Assembly: GCF_964019385.1 (NCBI RefSeq)
Contig: NC_088654.1
Span: 14,200,100-14,264,099, forward strand
From: Sycon ciliatum
Lineage: Eukaryota; Porifera; Calcarea; Leucosolenida; Sycettidae
DNA length: 64,000 nt
Direction: 5' to 3'
Shown: one piece after another, positions 54,121 to 64,000 of the stretch
Layout of the letters: every line of letters starts with the position of its first letter
Position numbering within the stretch: the first letter of the stretch is position 1
Position numbers and translations under genes: made by a program
The notes under the pieces: model-generated
What the model was told of the DNA's origin: nothing
Databases searched by the model: none
Seen by the model: only the letters and a program-made list of their open reading frames with translations

Positions 54121-55422
54121 GGTCGTTTTCGTTTGACTCCTCGGTCTTCCTCATTTCCTCTTGTTGATCGTTGTTGTCACTTCCAGTACCGACGTAATCA
54201 AATCTCCAGTACTTCGTCTCTTCACCTTGCTTCTGGTAACTCTTCTACAATAGTAATTATTATAAATAATGGAAAAGCTGACAGGATCTCTTTTCTAAAT
54301 TTAGCTTTTCTGCTGTCGAGGCCTCCTTTTACGGAATACTCAATGACAGGTGATCTCTGAGTTGACCAGTTTTCTTCGATTCATTTGCTTATGCTCACCC
54401 TTTCATTTACGGAAACGTATGCTGATTTTATTCGGAATTAGATCCATTCGTATCGCTTTGACCTTGCCAACAGTGTGCGAAGAACGCGAGTTCACCTTCT
54501 TGACGGTAAGGCTTATGTTGCTGCTGAGGCTTGGAAGTGTTGTCGAAATACTCATGTTCATTGTACATTGGTACGTAAGAAAAGTCGTTACAAGTAAGGC
54601 ACTGGTCATGATTGCATCTGGCATTCCGTGCTCCGATCATAGGGTAACTGTTAGAATCTGAATTTTGCAGTGGCATAGCATTGTTGGCAGTTCCCAATCT
54701 GGAGGGAAAGGTTCAAGGACGCATTGGCCGAGTATGCAACATAAATTCGCATATCAGGGAAAATCTCCAGTATGGAGAGGTTCATGCATTGAGTGACTTG
54801 TTTGCTTCATACGAAACAAGCCAATGGGCGCAGTCTCGTCTCGTGAAAATCTCGTACGATTGGATTAGTTTACTCGAGTCTGGGCTGTTTGATTTGTGAG
54901 TAGCGCCGAGATTGCACTGCCCCAAATAATGTTGCGTGCCGGCAGAGCAAGAATCACGATCTGCAATCTGTTTGTAGTACCTGCGAGAATGTGCTGTATT
55001 ATTATGAACTTTTATTTTACTAGGGTGTACATGTATCGTATATTCTCTGCTGTTGTTTCAGTTGCCGTCATGTTGCTAAAGAAAGGTTCAGTGACTCATT
55101 TATTATTATTCATACAAGACGAGTCAATGGTTTGGTCTGGCTTAGAATCTTTCGCTGTAAAAAATCTATTCGCGTCTCTATTGGAGAAATAATTGTATTC
55201 AATCGTTATAAAATAGGGTTAAGACAAACTAACAGAACAAATACCATCAGTCCCTTGATGTTCGTCCTAAAGAGGTTTGACTGGATATCATTCATACGGT
55301 ACTCCCCCAAAGTCGTGTAGCATTTTATTATTATGGAGTGCCTTGTTTATCTCTCAGTACCTCCAACCATATATCCTTGCCCCTTATATCTTCAGGATCA
55401 GTGTAGTTGTTGGAACGAGGTG

Positions 55423-56429
55423 AAGGCACCAGCGGATTATGCCGGCATAATTATTAGCATAATTTGATGGTTGAAAATGTGGAGCATAATTTGGCATCCT
55501 CTCGGACGTAGGAGCATAACTACACGATTATACCACAGTTCTAGTATATAGGCTATACAGTTGTGTACAATGCACCTGATCAGTGCTGGTGGTCTGCATG
55601 GCAAAGGGTTCGGAGGTCATGCAGATAGTGTTTTCAATGAAAAGCAGGGTAGAAATCATGGCAATGATTATTGTATGCTCGAACTCGTCTCAGTCTTCAA
55701 AGTTCTTTCTCACACTGACACAGTACATGTAGCAGAAGATGCGAGTGAATCAGCTTTCATCAGGTATCCCGGGGCGGACGAGATACATGTACATTTATGA
55801 TGTAGTGGCGGGTAGTCCGCAAAACTCCGTGTACATGTACATTACATTTGTACATTATCCATGTTACGAAGTCATGACCAGTCTGGATTTTAGTAGCCAT
55901 GATATGACTGCAGGCTACGGATATTGCTCTAAATTAGATGATGTTCGGTCATGATGGAAGGAGACGTGGAGCTAGGTAAAGATGAGCTGATTATTCGCAG
56001 GGTGAGGCCCAGGGTGACATCGGATGGACTAGTATAATGATTACGAAGACAGTTGAACTTGACAATTTTCAAAGGTAACTCAAACTAATTTAGCAATGAA
56101 ATAATATTTTTACTGAAGTACAAAACAAATCAAGTAATGAATAGAATAAGTATTGTTTTCTCTTTTCCATGTTGACCTCTTACATGCATGGACACCTTGG
56201 TATGGGGATACTCATGTACATGTACATGTAATTTCTTGTACTTATAGCCACTTGCAACTTGCAAGTACGAAAAAAGGCACAATTTCCCGAACTTTGAGGC
56301 TCCAAAAGTACAACAAAGTTAATATATATCCCCGTGTGCCAAAGCATAATATGAGGATTTTACGAGCATAATGCGAGAATCCATGAAAGCATAATTCCTT
56401 GATTTCGCGAGCATAATCCGCCGGTGCCT
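55423..56429. mobile_element. 1.0-kb non-autonomous hAT-like element with GCATAAT subterminal repeats
   Basis: Inverted ends AGGCACC(A/G)GCGGATTATGC lie between imperfect 8-bp flanks (ACGAGGTG at 55415-55422, AACGGGTG at 56430-56437). R copy 1 at about 21890 has one ACGAGGTG and no insert. GCATAAT/ATTATGC occurs many times within about 100 bp of each end, as expected for transposase-binding repeats of hAT elements. No transposase ORF. Confidence 0.75.
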
Positions 56430-56479
56430 AACGGGTGTCGGACTCAACAATGCATTTGTTTAAATTTTAATACAATGTT

Positions 56480-57465
56480 TATTTGAAAGTAGGACGGAGG
56501 CAGAAAATATTACAAAAAATGTATTATCTACGCATGCATCTACGCAAGAGTCACCACCAGCCAATTAGGACATGTGTCAAAGTATTGAACGTTTTCGTTC
56601 CCTTCTTGTCAAAATACTACAGGGAATAATGGAAATAAGATAAAAGACTACAACTATAAGGAAAAGAAGTTCAGAAATATATCACTCCAATTATGTGTAG
56701 AAGTGACACGAAAAAATAGATGTGAAGAATCAAGAAAACAGCATGCAAATCCAATAAGTGACAAAAACGTAGTGACAAGAAAAAGAGAGAAATATCAAGA
56801 GATCTATTTCGCACCTTCACGACGAACAGTGCCAAACACCTGCAAAGATTACACATTCTCCTTCTGAACACAAAGCTCAGGGTCTAACTTACGTATGTAC
56901 AAAGCATGTATTTTGACAAGAAGGGAACGAAAACGTTCAATACTTTGACACATGTCCTAATTGGCTGGTGGTGACTCTTGCGTAGATGCATGCGTAGATA
57001 CATACATTTTTTGACATGTGTCAAAGTATTGAACGTTTTCGTTCCCTTCTTGTCAAAATACTACAGGGAATGATGGAAATAAGCTAAAGAACTACAACTA
57101 TAAGGAAAAGAAGTTCAGAAATATATCACTCCAATTATGGGAAGAAGTGACACGAAAAAATAGATGTGAAGAATCAAGAAAACAGCATGCAAATCCAATA
57201 AGTGACAAAAACGTAGTGACAAGAAAAAGAGAGAAATATCAAGAGATCTATTTCGCACCTTCACGACGAACAGTGCCAAACAACTGCAAAGACAACACAT
57301 TCTCCTTCTGAACACAAAGCTCAGGGTCTAACTTACGTATGTACAAAGCATGTATTTTGACAAGAAGGGAACGAAAACGCTCAATACTTTGACACATGTC
57401 CTAATTGGCTGGTGGTGACTCTTGCGTAGATGCATGCGTAGATAATACATTTTTTGTAACAAAGT
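56480..57465. mobile_element. Penelope-like insert: 444-bp tandem duplication with an inverted arm
   Basis: Two head-to-tail copies of a 444-bp unit (starting about 56570 and 57014) each hold, on the minus strand, ALYIRKLDPELCVQKENV of the GIY-YIG-like tail. A stretch of about 100 bp at the left (56505-56612, with CGTAGATGCATGCG-type and CCAATTAGGACATGTGTC sequence) is inverted relative to the right end of each unit. R copy 1 (about 21940) lacks it. Tandem copies with an inverted end piece are typical of Penelope-like elements. Confidence 0.55.
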
Positions 57466-58021
57466 TTATTGTTCCTACTTTGCTGTGTTGTTTTAGACAA
57501 TCGTGGACTTGTAACACTTTGAAGTCATTGAACTACTTCCAAAATTGTTATCGACATCAACAGGATTACGATTTACAATATGATGCCGGATGACCTTATC
57601 ACGACAACCCATGACTACAATTATAAACGCAGAATGAACAAAAACATGTGCGACATGCACCTGGTTACATTTCTCAAGTAAATCTGATTGAGGGTTTGGA
57701 AATCTGAAATATCGGAAAGGCAAGACAATTTTATGACAGTCATGAAATTCTGCAACAGCAACATCCACAGAATGACCTGCGTGTTAAAAAAAAGTATCAC
57801 CGCCACTATCCATAATTATGATTCCCCTGCAGAAAAACATGAATATGCAAGACAAGTGCCATTTTCTGCAAGAAAAGGCTTGCACATCAATGCGTATAAT
57901 ACGGTATTGAATTTGATATGATGCACATGTAGAGGCGCTACATGTAGGCCATCATTTAGGGCATTCCATTGGTGACACAATTATAATAATAATAATATCC
58001 TTAGCCAAAAAAACGAAAGAA

Positions 58022-58483
58022 ATTATAGCAATAAAAACTGCTTTATGGCAGTTTTCTAAAAATAGTTTTTGTGTTCTAGTCCATGGACCCGACTAAAAAG
58101 TAAGAAATTAACGAAATGTCATAGCCGAAAATTAAAATTTCACACAAAACCTCACAATAATCACAACACTTGAGGATCTTAGTTTAAGAAATACTGCTTT
58201 CAACATTTGCTTAGTCCGACCAAGAGTCCATCTTCTGGGCTGAAACTTCACGGGTGGCTTGTACGAGTACTGCGCCAACATGCATGAATAGAAAAAAGGA
58301 CCACGAGGGGAAAAGGTCTTCTCGCATTTCATCCTGCGTGTGATTATTGTGAGGTTTGGTGTGAAATTTTAATTTTCGGCTATGACATTTCGTTAATTTC
58401 TTACTTTTTAGACGGGGTCCATGGACTAGAACACAATAACTTTTTTTAGAAAACTGCCATAAAGCAGTTGTTGTTGCTATAAT
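58022..58483. repeat. Fold-back at the right end of R copy 2, intact
   Basis: Arms begin ATTATAGCAATAAAAACTG and include CACAAAACCTCACAATAA, with a loop of about 170 bp. It is the uninterrupted reference for the fold-back split in R copy 1. Confidence 0.8.
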
Positions 58484-58736
58484 GTAAGTTGCTCTGCAAG
58501 TGCAATTGTTAAACGGCGCGAGGATCGCAGTGCCACGGTAATCAAAATCAATGCTCAGTATCTGCTGTGCGGTATTTTGGTCTAGGGCCCACCTGGTTAT
58601 TTCGGAGGAGCATTGGCAGAAGGTCAAGAGCTAAGATTTCTGCCCCAGAGGCATTTCGGTTCGTGAATGGCGCCTTGAATCAGACCGCATCACTCAACAG
58701 AACTGAGTTTGTCGTTCAATTCACTTGCACCACCGA

Positions 58737-59556
58737 TCTTTCACCATTCTTTCAACATTCTTTCACCATTCTCTCACCATTCTCTAACCATTCTTTCACC
58801 ATTCTTTCACCATTCTTTCACCATTCTTTCACCATTCTTTCACCATTCTTTCACCATTCTTTCACCATTCTTTCACCATTCTTTCAACATTCTCTCACCA
58901 TTCTTCCACCATTCTTTGACCATTCTTTCACCATTCTTTGACCATTCTTTCACCATTCTTTCACCATTCTTTGACCATTCTTTGACCATTCTTTCACCAT
59001 TTTATTACACCATTCTTTCACCATTCTTTCACCATTCTTTCACCATTCTTTCACCATTCTTTCACCATTCCTTCACCATTCTTTTACCATTCTTTCACCA
59101 TTCTTTCACCATTCTTTCAACATTCTTTCACCATTCTTTCACCATTCTTTCACCATTCTTTCACCATACTTTCACCATTCTTTCACCATTCTTTCACCAT
59201 TCTTTCACCATTCTTTCACCATTCTTTCACCATTCTTGCAACATTCTTTCACCATTCTTTCACCATTCTTTCAGCATTCTTTCACCATTCTTTCACCTTT
59301 CTTTCACCATTCTTTCACCATTCTTTCAACATTCTTTCTCCATTCTTTCACCATTCCTTCACCATTCTTTTGCCATTCTTTCACCATTCTTTCACCATTC
59401 TTTCAACATTCTTTCACCATTCTTTCACCATTCTTTCACCATTATTTCAGCATTCTTTCACCATTCTTTCACCATTCTTCACCATCCTTTCACCATTCTT
59501 TCACCATTCTTTCACCATTCTTTCACCATTCTTTCACCATTCTTTCACCATTCTTT
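58737..59556 (+). repeat. (TTCTTTCACCA)n minisatellite, second array, about 74 units
   Basis: Same 11-bp unit and same flanks on both sides as the array at 24428-34226, but only about 0.82 kb. Variant units (TTCTTTCAACA, TTCTTTGACCA, one TTTATTACACCA) are more frequent here, so it may be the older, less homogenised state. Confidence 0.95.
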
Positions 59557-59979
59557 CCTGCTTCTGGACAACATACTACTGTCTAAGTACAAATTTTCGT
59601 TTGGAATTAACTTTCGCTATATCCGTTAGTGGCCACGGAATAACTAAAGTTCGTACCAAAGTAAAGTTTTTGTCTGAACTTTCGGGGGACGGACCTTGAC
59701 CAAAAACCAAATATAATACGTAACAAGCCTGCTAGTGGAGCGATCTAACGAAAGATTTTGTGAACGAAATTTTCACTTATACAGACCTAAAACTCCCAAT
59801 CAACCTACTCACTCATCTTCATCCTTCTCAGTACTCTCACTTAGCTGCCGCTCCAAAGTGAATAAGTTAGCTTAGCTTAGTCACGTTTGTCATCAATATT
59901 CTCCAGACATAATCTGCCTACGTTAAGCGCGGCTGACATACCGTCTGGACCGCACACCTTTGATCCGCTCTGATAATGT
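59557..59979. other. Flank between second minisatellite and endonuclease fragment
   Basis: Matches 34227-34606. No gene. Confidence 0.6.
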
Positions 59980-60500
59980 ACCAGCAAAAGGCTATGGCTG
60001 TTTTGCTACACTTGTAGCTGACAGTTCGTACTCCTCTATCAAGCGCCGCCTTGACCTTGAGCGCTATGGACTGGGAGCGGTTTAGCTCGAATTGCGACGA
60101 GTAACCCTTCTCTCACTTCCTCTCATCATCTGTGCTCTGCTAACAAACCCCTGGAGACAGAATCTCCCAAGTCCAGGCATTTAGTGAGCACCTAGATGAC
60201 TGTCTTTCCAGTATCAGCCTCGCCAATGCTGCGCTAGTACTCGCAGGAGACTTGAATGCTCGCCACTCTAACTGATCGGCTAGTGACACCACGAATCATG
60301 CTGGAAGATTGTCCATAACCTCTTTTCTTGTTTTGGCCTTGAGCAAATTGAGGCATTCCCACCGCACTTCACCCCCCCCCCCATGGCTCATCATCGTGTA
60401 TTGACGTTGTACTCACGGATCATCCTCACCTGTCACCCTCTCCAGCATATGTTGCTCCTCTAGGTGCATCTGACCACGCACAGATCCTCAGTCACTTCCT
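59980..60500 (+). pseudogene. LINE endonuclease fragment in the B3 upstream region
   Basis: Same relic as 34607-35140: KGYG and SSIKRRLDLER, then GDLNARHSN, then GASDHAQILSHF, with extra damage (TAG where the first copy has TGG in VWLEL, and TGA after NARHSN). Confidence 0.7.
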
Positions 60501-61396
60501 TCGGCTTACTGATGCGGCTTATCGTGCACGAGGAACCTGCTGAAAACGGACATCGCTGCAGCACCAGCAGAATCATACATTACACCCACACTCATGATGA
60601 CGTAACATCACGTCGAACCTTAGCAGCGATCGCGACAAACATTACAGAGGTCACACTGACTTCGCCGTTACCAAGCCTATGCATATTTCACCTAATTACC
60701 TGCTGTACGCATAATGTTGTTCACAAAACCTGTACTTGTAATCGTGCGTGGATAATACGACCCATCAGCCACGCAACTTGACCTACCGGTTTCCGCATTC
60801 AGTACAAAGTAGTGCACCTTCGTATGAAATACTAACATCATCGGGTGAAATATTAACTAACATTACACTGCCTGTCCATGGCGCTGGATTAAATTTGTTT
60901 AGGTACTCGGTCAATTTAGATAGTTTCCAGAGCGAACCCCAGCACCCGAATTTTCGCTTGATGTCTCGAATTTCGTAATTTCGCGCAATTTTTCGCAGAA
61001 ACGTTCGCTCACTGCGGACAAGTGTTGAATTATTCGGATTGAATGGTTTGTGCAGTGGATTCACACGTTGGTGTGTCTGTTAGTGCAAGTTCTCCGATTT
61101 GGAAGAACTAAAAGCGAGCAAAACTCATACATAGTACCAACGGTCGCCTAAATTGTCGGAAGTGGAAACGCCAAATTCCTCGCTAAGTTGCGCTGTGCAC
61201 ATACAAAAATATGGCACTGGACATTTCACCTCTCTGATAAGACGGAAACTTTCACACATGAAAGTAAAGCGATCACAAGGACGGTTGGAATCTCTTCAGT
61301 TGTGAAGTGCAAATTGTTCTTGGAGCATTCTTCTTGATATACCCGTGAACAGCAGCTTAGACTAGTCTAAGAGATTTGGTTTTGTTCGTTTGCAAG
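60501..61396 (+). other. B3 5' flank
   Basis: Matches the B2 5' flank, including GACTAGTCTAAGAGATTTGG and GTTCGTTTGCAAG immediately before ATG. No gene. Confidence 0.6.
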
Positions 61397-63355
61397 ATGC
61401 GGCTACCGTGTGTGTTCTGCAAGGACGGAGCGGGGAAGGCGGGAAAACTTCTCAAGTGTCTTCACAAGATCTGCTTAGACTGTCTTTCAAACAGCATTCA
61501 GCAAGATGGATGGATACGCTGTTCCAAATGTCGGCGCACTACCCCATGTCCACCGCCCGGTCGCAGTCACCGACAGGTGTTGGTTGATGACTCCATGTTC
61601 GACAAAGTTCCAGATAGTCATGATGGAACCACGAAGACGAACGACAAATGTATTGGTCTTCAAATCGCTGATGAAAGTATGAACCCTTCCAGCATCCCAC
61701 AAGAAACAGCGAGCTCTCACGAGGTTCGTTCAACCGTGGTAGATGCCTATCTTTTCCATAAACCAAACCATCATCACGGGCGAGCGCACCTTTGCCCGTT
61801 CCATATTAATATGGAGTTACGGTATTACTGCAATCGCTGTCGGGAGGTTTTGTGTGAAACGTGTAAGGCACAAATCAAGCATGCGTCACACATCGATCAG
61901 GTCAATGATGCTACTGAAACAGCCGCAGCGCTAAGGCAGAGACTTATGGAGCTCCTGCGCATCATCTTCCCTGAGGACAAAGAAAAGGAAGTGAACGAAG
62001 GTCTTGAGTACGCCAGAGATCTCCTCACAGCATTTGAGTGTTACTCTGCGAGTCAAGTGTCCAGTATCAAGACAATGATACATGAGCAGTGCCAGGACCT
62101 ACTTCTTAACGTAAAGAAGCGAAAACACGAGCTGAGAAACGGGGTTGAATTTCGGAAAGAGGAGCTAGTCGAACTACAAGAATGTAATCGGGAATGGAAC
62201 AGTGCAACGGGCGCTGTTCAGCACATACTCGAGGGACAAAGACATGCTCTAACAAATGAAGACCTCGTTAAGCTGCATCCGCATTCCATTCAACTTCTTT
62301 CGCAAACATCCCGTGGCATTGTGGCCAAAAGACGTTCGCTAACGAGAAGAATTACATTAAAGTGCAAAAAACTTTCTGAACTAAAAAGACACCTTGATGT
62401 TATGGGTAAAGTCGTGGATAACACTGACATCGATTTGTCAAGCTGTTGCTTTATTTACCCGTCGTCTATTGCGGTTGCAGGAGAACGATTTGTAATTACA
62501 GCTCGAGTGAGAAATGGACAAGGCCAACCTTTGTCTGAAGCCGCATTGAAAGTCTCCAGCATTCAGATCTGGGCAACTCGAATCGGAGGTGGTTTTTCGC
62601 CGTCAGCGCCAGTGCAAGTGCTGATATCAGCGTGTGGAAAAGGTGAAGTGCATGCAGAAGTCCAGCTTAACTGTAGTCAACCGACTGCCTTTCTCCTAGA
62701 ACTGATGCTGGATACTCCTTGTATCTTACCAGCATTTAAAAATGGTTCAATGTTCAGGAATGTAGAGCTTTGTCACCCTCTAACAGCGTTGGTGCATGTG
62801 TTCAGATCCTGGGCCAGCGTCTTTCACCCAATGTGCTGTTCTCCCAGAGAGTCAATGCGAGCATACCCACTCCTAACTTTTATTTCACAGGCTTCCACGT
62901 TCTTCCGAGTACGCCAAGTCCGGGATGGAGTTGCTACGGCACGGGGCTCTAAACCTATTCAAAATCGAGACTTTGCAGTAGCAATCATCATTTTAAATTG
63001 CCCATGCAAAAAGCTAGATATCGGATTTACATGGGACTGTGCAGAGACTAGCCAAGAAATGAAACTTGTACTCGCGTCCTCAGCTAATTCACACTCCTCG
63101 TCTACTCCTATTCGCAATTTAGTGATTGGAGACCTCATACACGTAACACGCTGTGCCAACACGCAGTGTAAGTATAACATTGACCACTATGATCTTCGCT
63201 CTGGATTGTTGAAGAACAACCATAGCGTACGTATAGATTCCAGTACGAAGCCAATATTAATGGTGCGAATGTTCCACTGCGATACACGAATTGATGTTTT
63301 CGAATTTGATAAACAACAAATAAATAAATCAATGCAAGAGATAAAGCCTTTTTGA
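61397..63355 (+). CDS. B3: RING/B-box (TRIM-like) protein, intact
   Basis: 652 codons, very close to B2. It starts MRLPCVFCKDG. RING (C5, C8, C21, H23, C26, C29, C42, C45) and B-box (CPFH, YYCNRCREVLCETC, HASH) are intact. Linker, filamin-like Ig segment (AGERFVITARVRNGQ) and C-terminal domain (DGVATARGSKPIQNRDFAV) are complete. A stretch of about 50 bp at 62050-62100 (SQVSSIKTMIHEQCQD) matches A and C genes and not B2 (SEVSRIKTIIHEQSQD), suggesting a small conversion tract. Predicted ubiquitin ligase; target unknown. Confidence 0.9.
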   Translation: MRLPCVFCKDGAGKAGKLLKCLHKICLDCLSNSIQQDGWIRCSKCRRTTPCPPPGRSHRQVLVDDSMFDKVPDSHDGTTKTNDKCIGLQIADESMNPSSIPQETASSHEVRSTVVDAYLFHKPNHHHGRAHLCPFHINMELRYYCNRCREVLCETCKAQIKHASHIDQVNDATETAAALRQRLMELLRIIFPEDKEKEVNEGLEYARDLLTAFECYSASQVSSIKTMIHEQCQDLLLNVKKRKHELRNGVEFRKEELVELQECNREWNSATGAVQHILEGQRHALTNEDLVKLHPHSIQLLSQTSRGIVAKRRSLTRRITLKCKKLSELKRHLDVMGKVVDNTDIDLSSCCFIYPSSIAVAGERFVITARVRNGQGQPLSEAALKVSSIQIWATRIGGGFSPSAPVQVLISACGKGEVHAEVQLNCSQPTAFLLELMLDTPCILPAFKNGSMFRNVELCHPLTALVHVFRSWASVFHPMCCSPRESMRAYPLLTFISQASTFFRVRQVRDGVATARGSKPIQNRDFAVAIIILNCPCKKLDIGFTWDCAETSQEMKLVLASSANSHSSSTPIRNLVIGDLIHVTRCANTQCKYNIDHYDLRSGLLKNNHSVRIDSSTKPILMVRMFHCDTRIDVFEFDKQQINKSMQEIKPF

Positions 63356-64000
63356 CTCCAAACCCCAGTGTATGGACAATAACATATATGGCCTGTTATG
63401 GTATCATTTGCTACCAACCGTGATTTTTTCTTCATGACCACGTCTTAGATAATTTCCTCCTTCAACGACTTTAAGGTTTTCTTGTTGCCTTGTGATAATG
63501 AAAATTTGAGTTTTGTCATAGATTATATTGTTTCCTTTGTTAAGTATAGATTATTGTAGCAGGTGAATATCAAAGGTGCGAATGTTTGAATGCGATACAT
63601 GCATAAATGTTCTGGAACAAAAACAAAATATCGAATGTTATGGTTTTTCATTGCAAAAATCGTCCTTTTTCTTTCTGATTACGTCATAAATATTGTTCCT
63701 CGTTCAACAGGTTTTTATAGAATACGTATTGCCTTGTCATGATGAACTTTAGCGGTTTGTCAGTATTTATACTATTTCGTCTGCATATTACTGAAAATGG
63801 CCCCGTAATCCTTCCTAACTGGCAATAATCCCGCAAGGTTGATCTGTTTGATGACCGCCAAAAAACTAATCAATGTCTGTTTCTTGGATAACATGTGGGT
63901 GTTCATGGTGTTTGACTCCTATTCACGGGTCCATGGTAAGAATAGTGATCAAAGTGACACGCCGCAAGCGAGATTGTTGACCAGCAGGGTATGGTGTAAC
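63356..64000 (+). other. B3 3' flank
   Basis: Matches 37991-38640, the DNA between B2 and A2, and lacks element R. By order, another A-type gene is expected just beyond the window. Confidence 0.65.

Larger units (their letters stand above)
53075..58483. mobile_element. Element R, copy 2, with hAT-like and Penelope-like inserts
   Basis: Same ends and order as 19568-24177. It adds a 1.0-kb hAT-like element (55423-56429) and a 1.0-kb Penelope-like tandem insert (about 56480-57465), both absent from copy 1, and lacks the SAP insert. The right fold-back (58022-58483) is uninterrupted. Confidence 0.55.

Noticed and set aside
1..64000. tRNA, rRNA or other structural RNA genes
   Set aside because: I saw no sequence with the expected conserved boxes; a covariance-model scan would be needed to exclude small ones.

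Overview
The window looks like nuclear DNA of a multicellular animal, probably an aquatic invertebrate. The evidence is long intergenic spacers, many eukaryotic retrotransposons and TIR elements, a 10 kb minisatellite, and genes of the animal TRIM type (RING, B-box, coiled coil). I cannot name the species from sequence alone. All real host genes I can see belong to one family: single-exon ORFs of about 650-660 codons with a C3HC4 RING, a B-box type 2, a helical linker, a filamin-like Ig segment and a C-terminal domain I do not recognise. Seven members lie on the + strand. They fall into types A, B and C.

Layout: LINE-A (1-3124, minus strand) cuts the RING of A1, a broken A gene (3125-4938). 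Then follow A-downstream DNA with nested MITEs (4939-7981), a 5'-truncated B1 (7982-9294), a repeated element 'R' loaded with nested transposons (9546-15494), the A/C hybrid gene C1 (16781-18772), a second R copy (19568-24177), a giant (TTCTTTCACCA)n minisatellite (24428-34226), intact B2 (36032-37990), broken A2 (39215-41163), a full-length LINE-B (43211-47326, minus) and a 5'-truncated LINE-C (47515-48618, plus), intact C2 (50254-52242), a third R copy (53075-58483), a short version of the same minisatellite (58737-59556), and intact B3 (61397-63355).

The order B-A-C-R-satellite repeats, so the region is a tandem array of a unit of roughly 25-33 kb. Two deletion-type junctions disturb it: at about 7982 (A-downstream fused into the middle of a B gene) and inside C1 (A-type 5' flank and RING/B-box joined to a C-type 3' half). 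Both are what unequal crossing-over between paralogues would leave. Because paralogous segments sit side by side, several transposons have an 'empty site' in the same window (LINE-B, an 898-bp TIR element, two hAT-like elements, a 3.2-kb TIR element, a Penelope-like tandem insert, a SAP-protein insert), so their ends and target duplications can be read directly.

Function: the intact genes (C1, B2, C2, B3) are predicted RING-type ubiquitin ligases. A defence role is only an inference from the lineage-specific array. The most notable items are the hybrid gene C1, the roughly 12-fold difference in minisatellite length between paralogous positions, and the layered transposon history.
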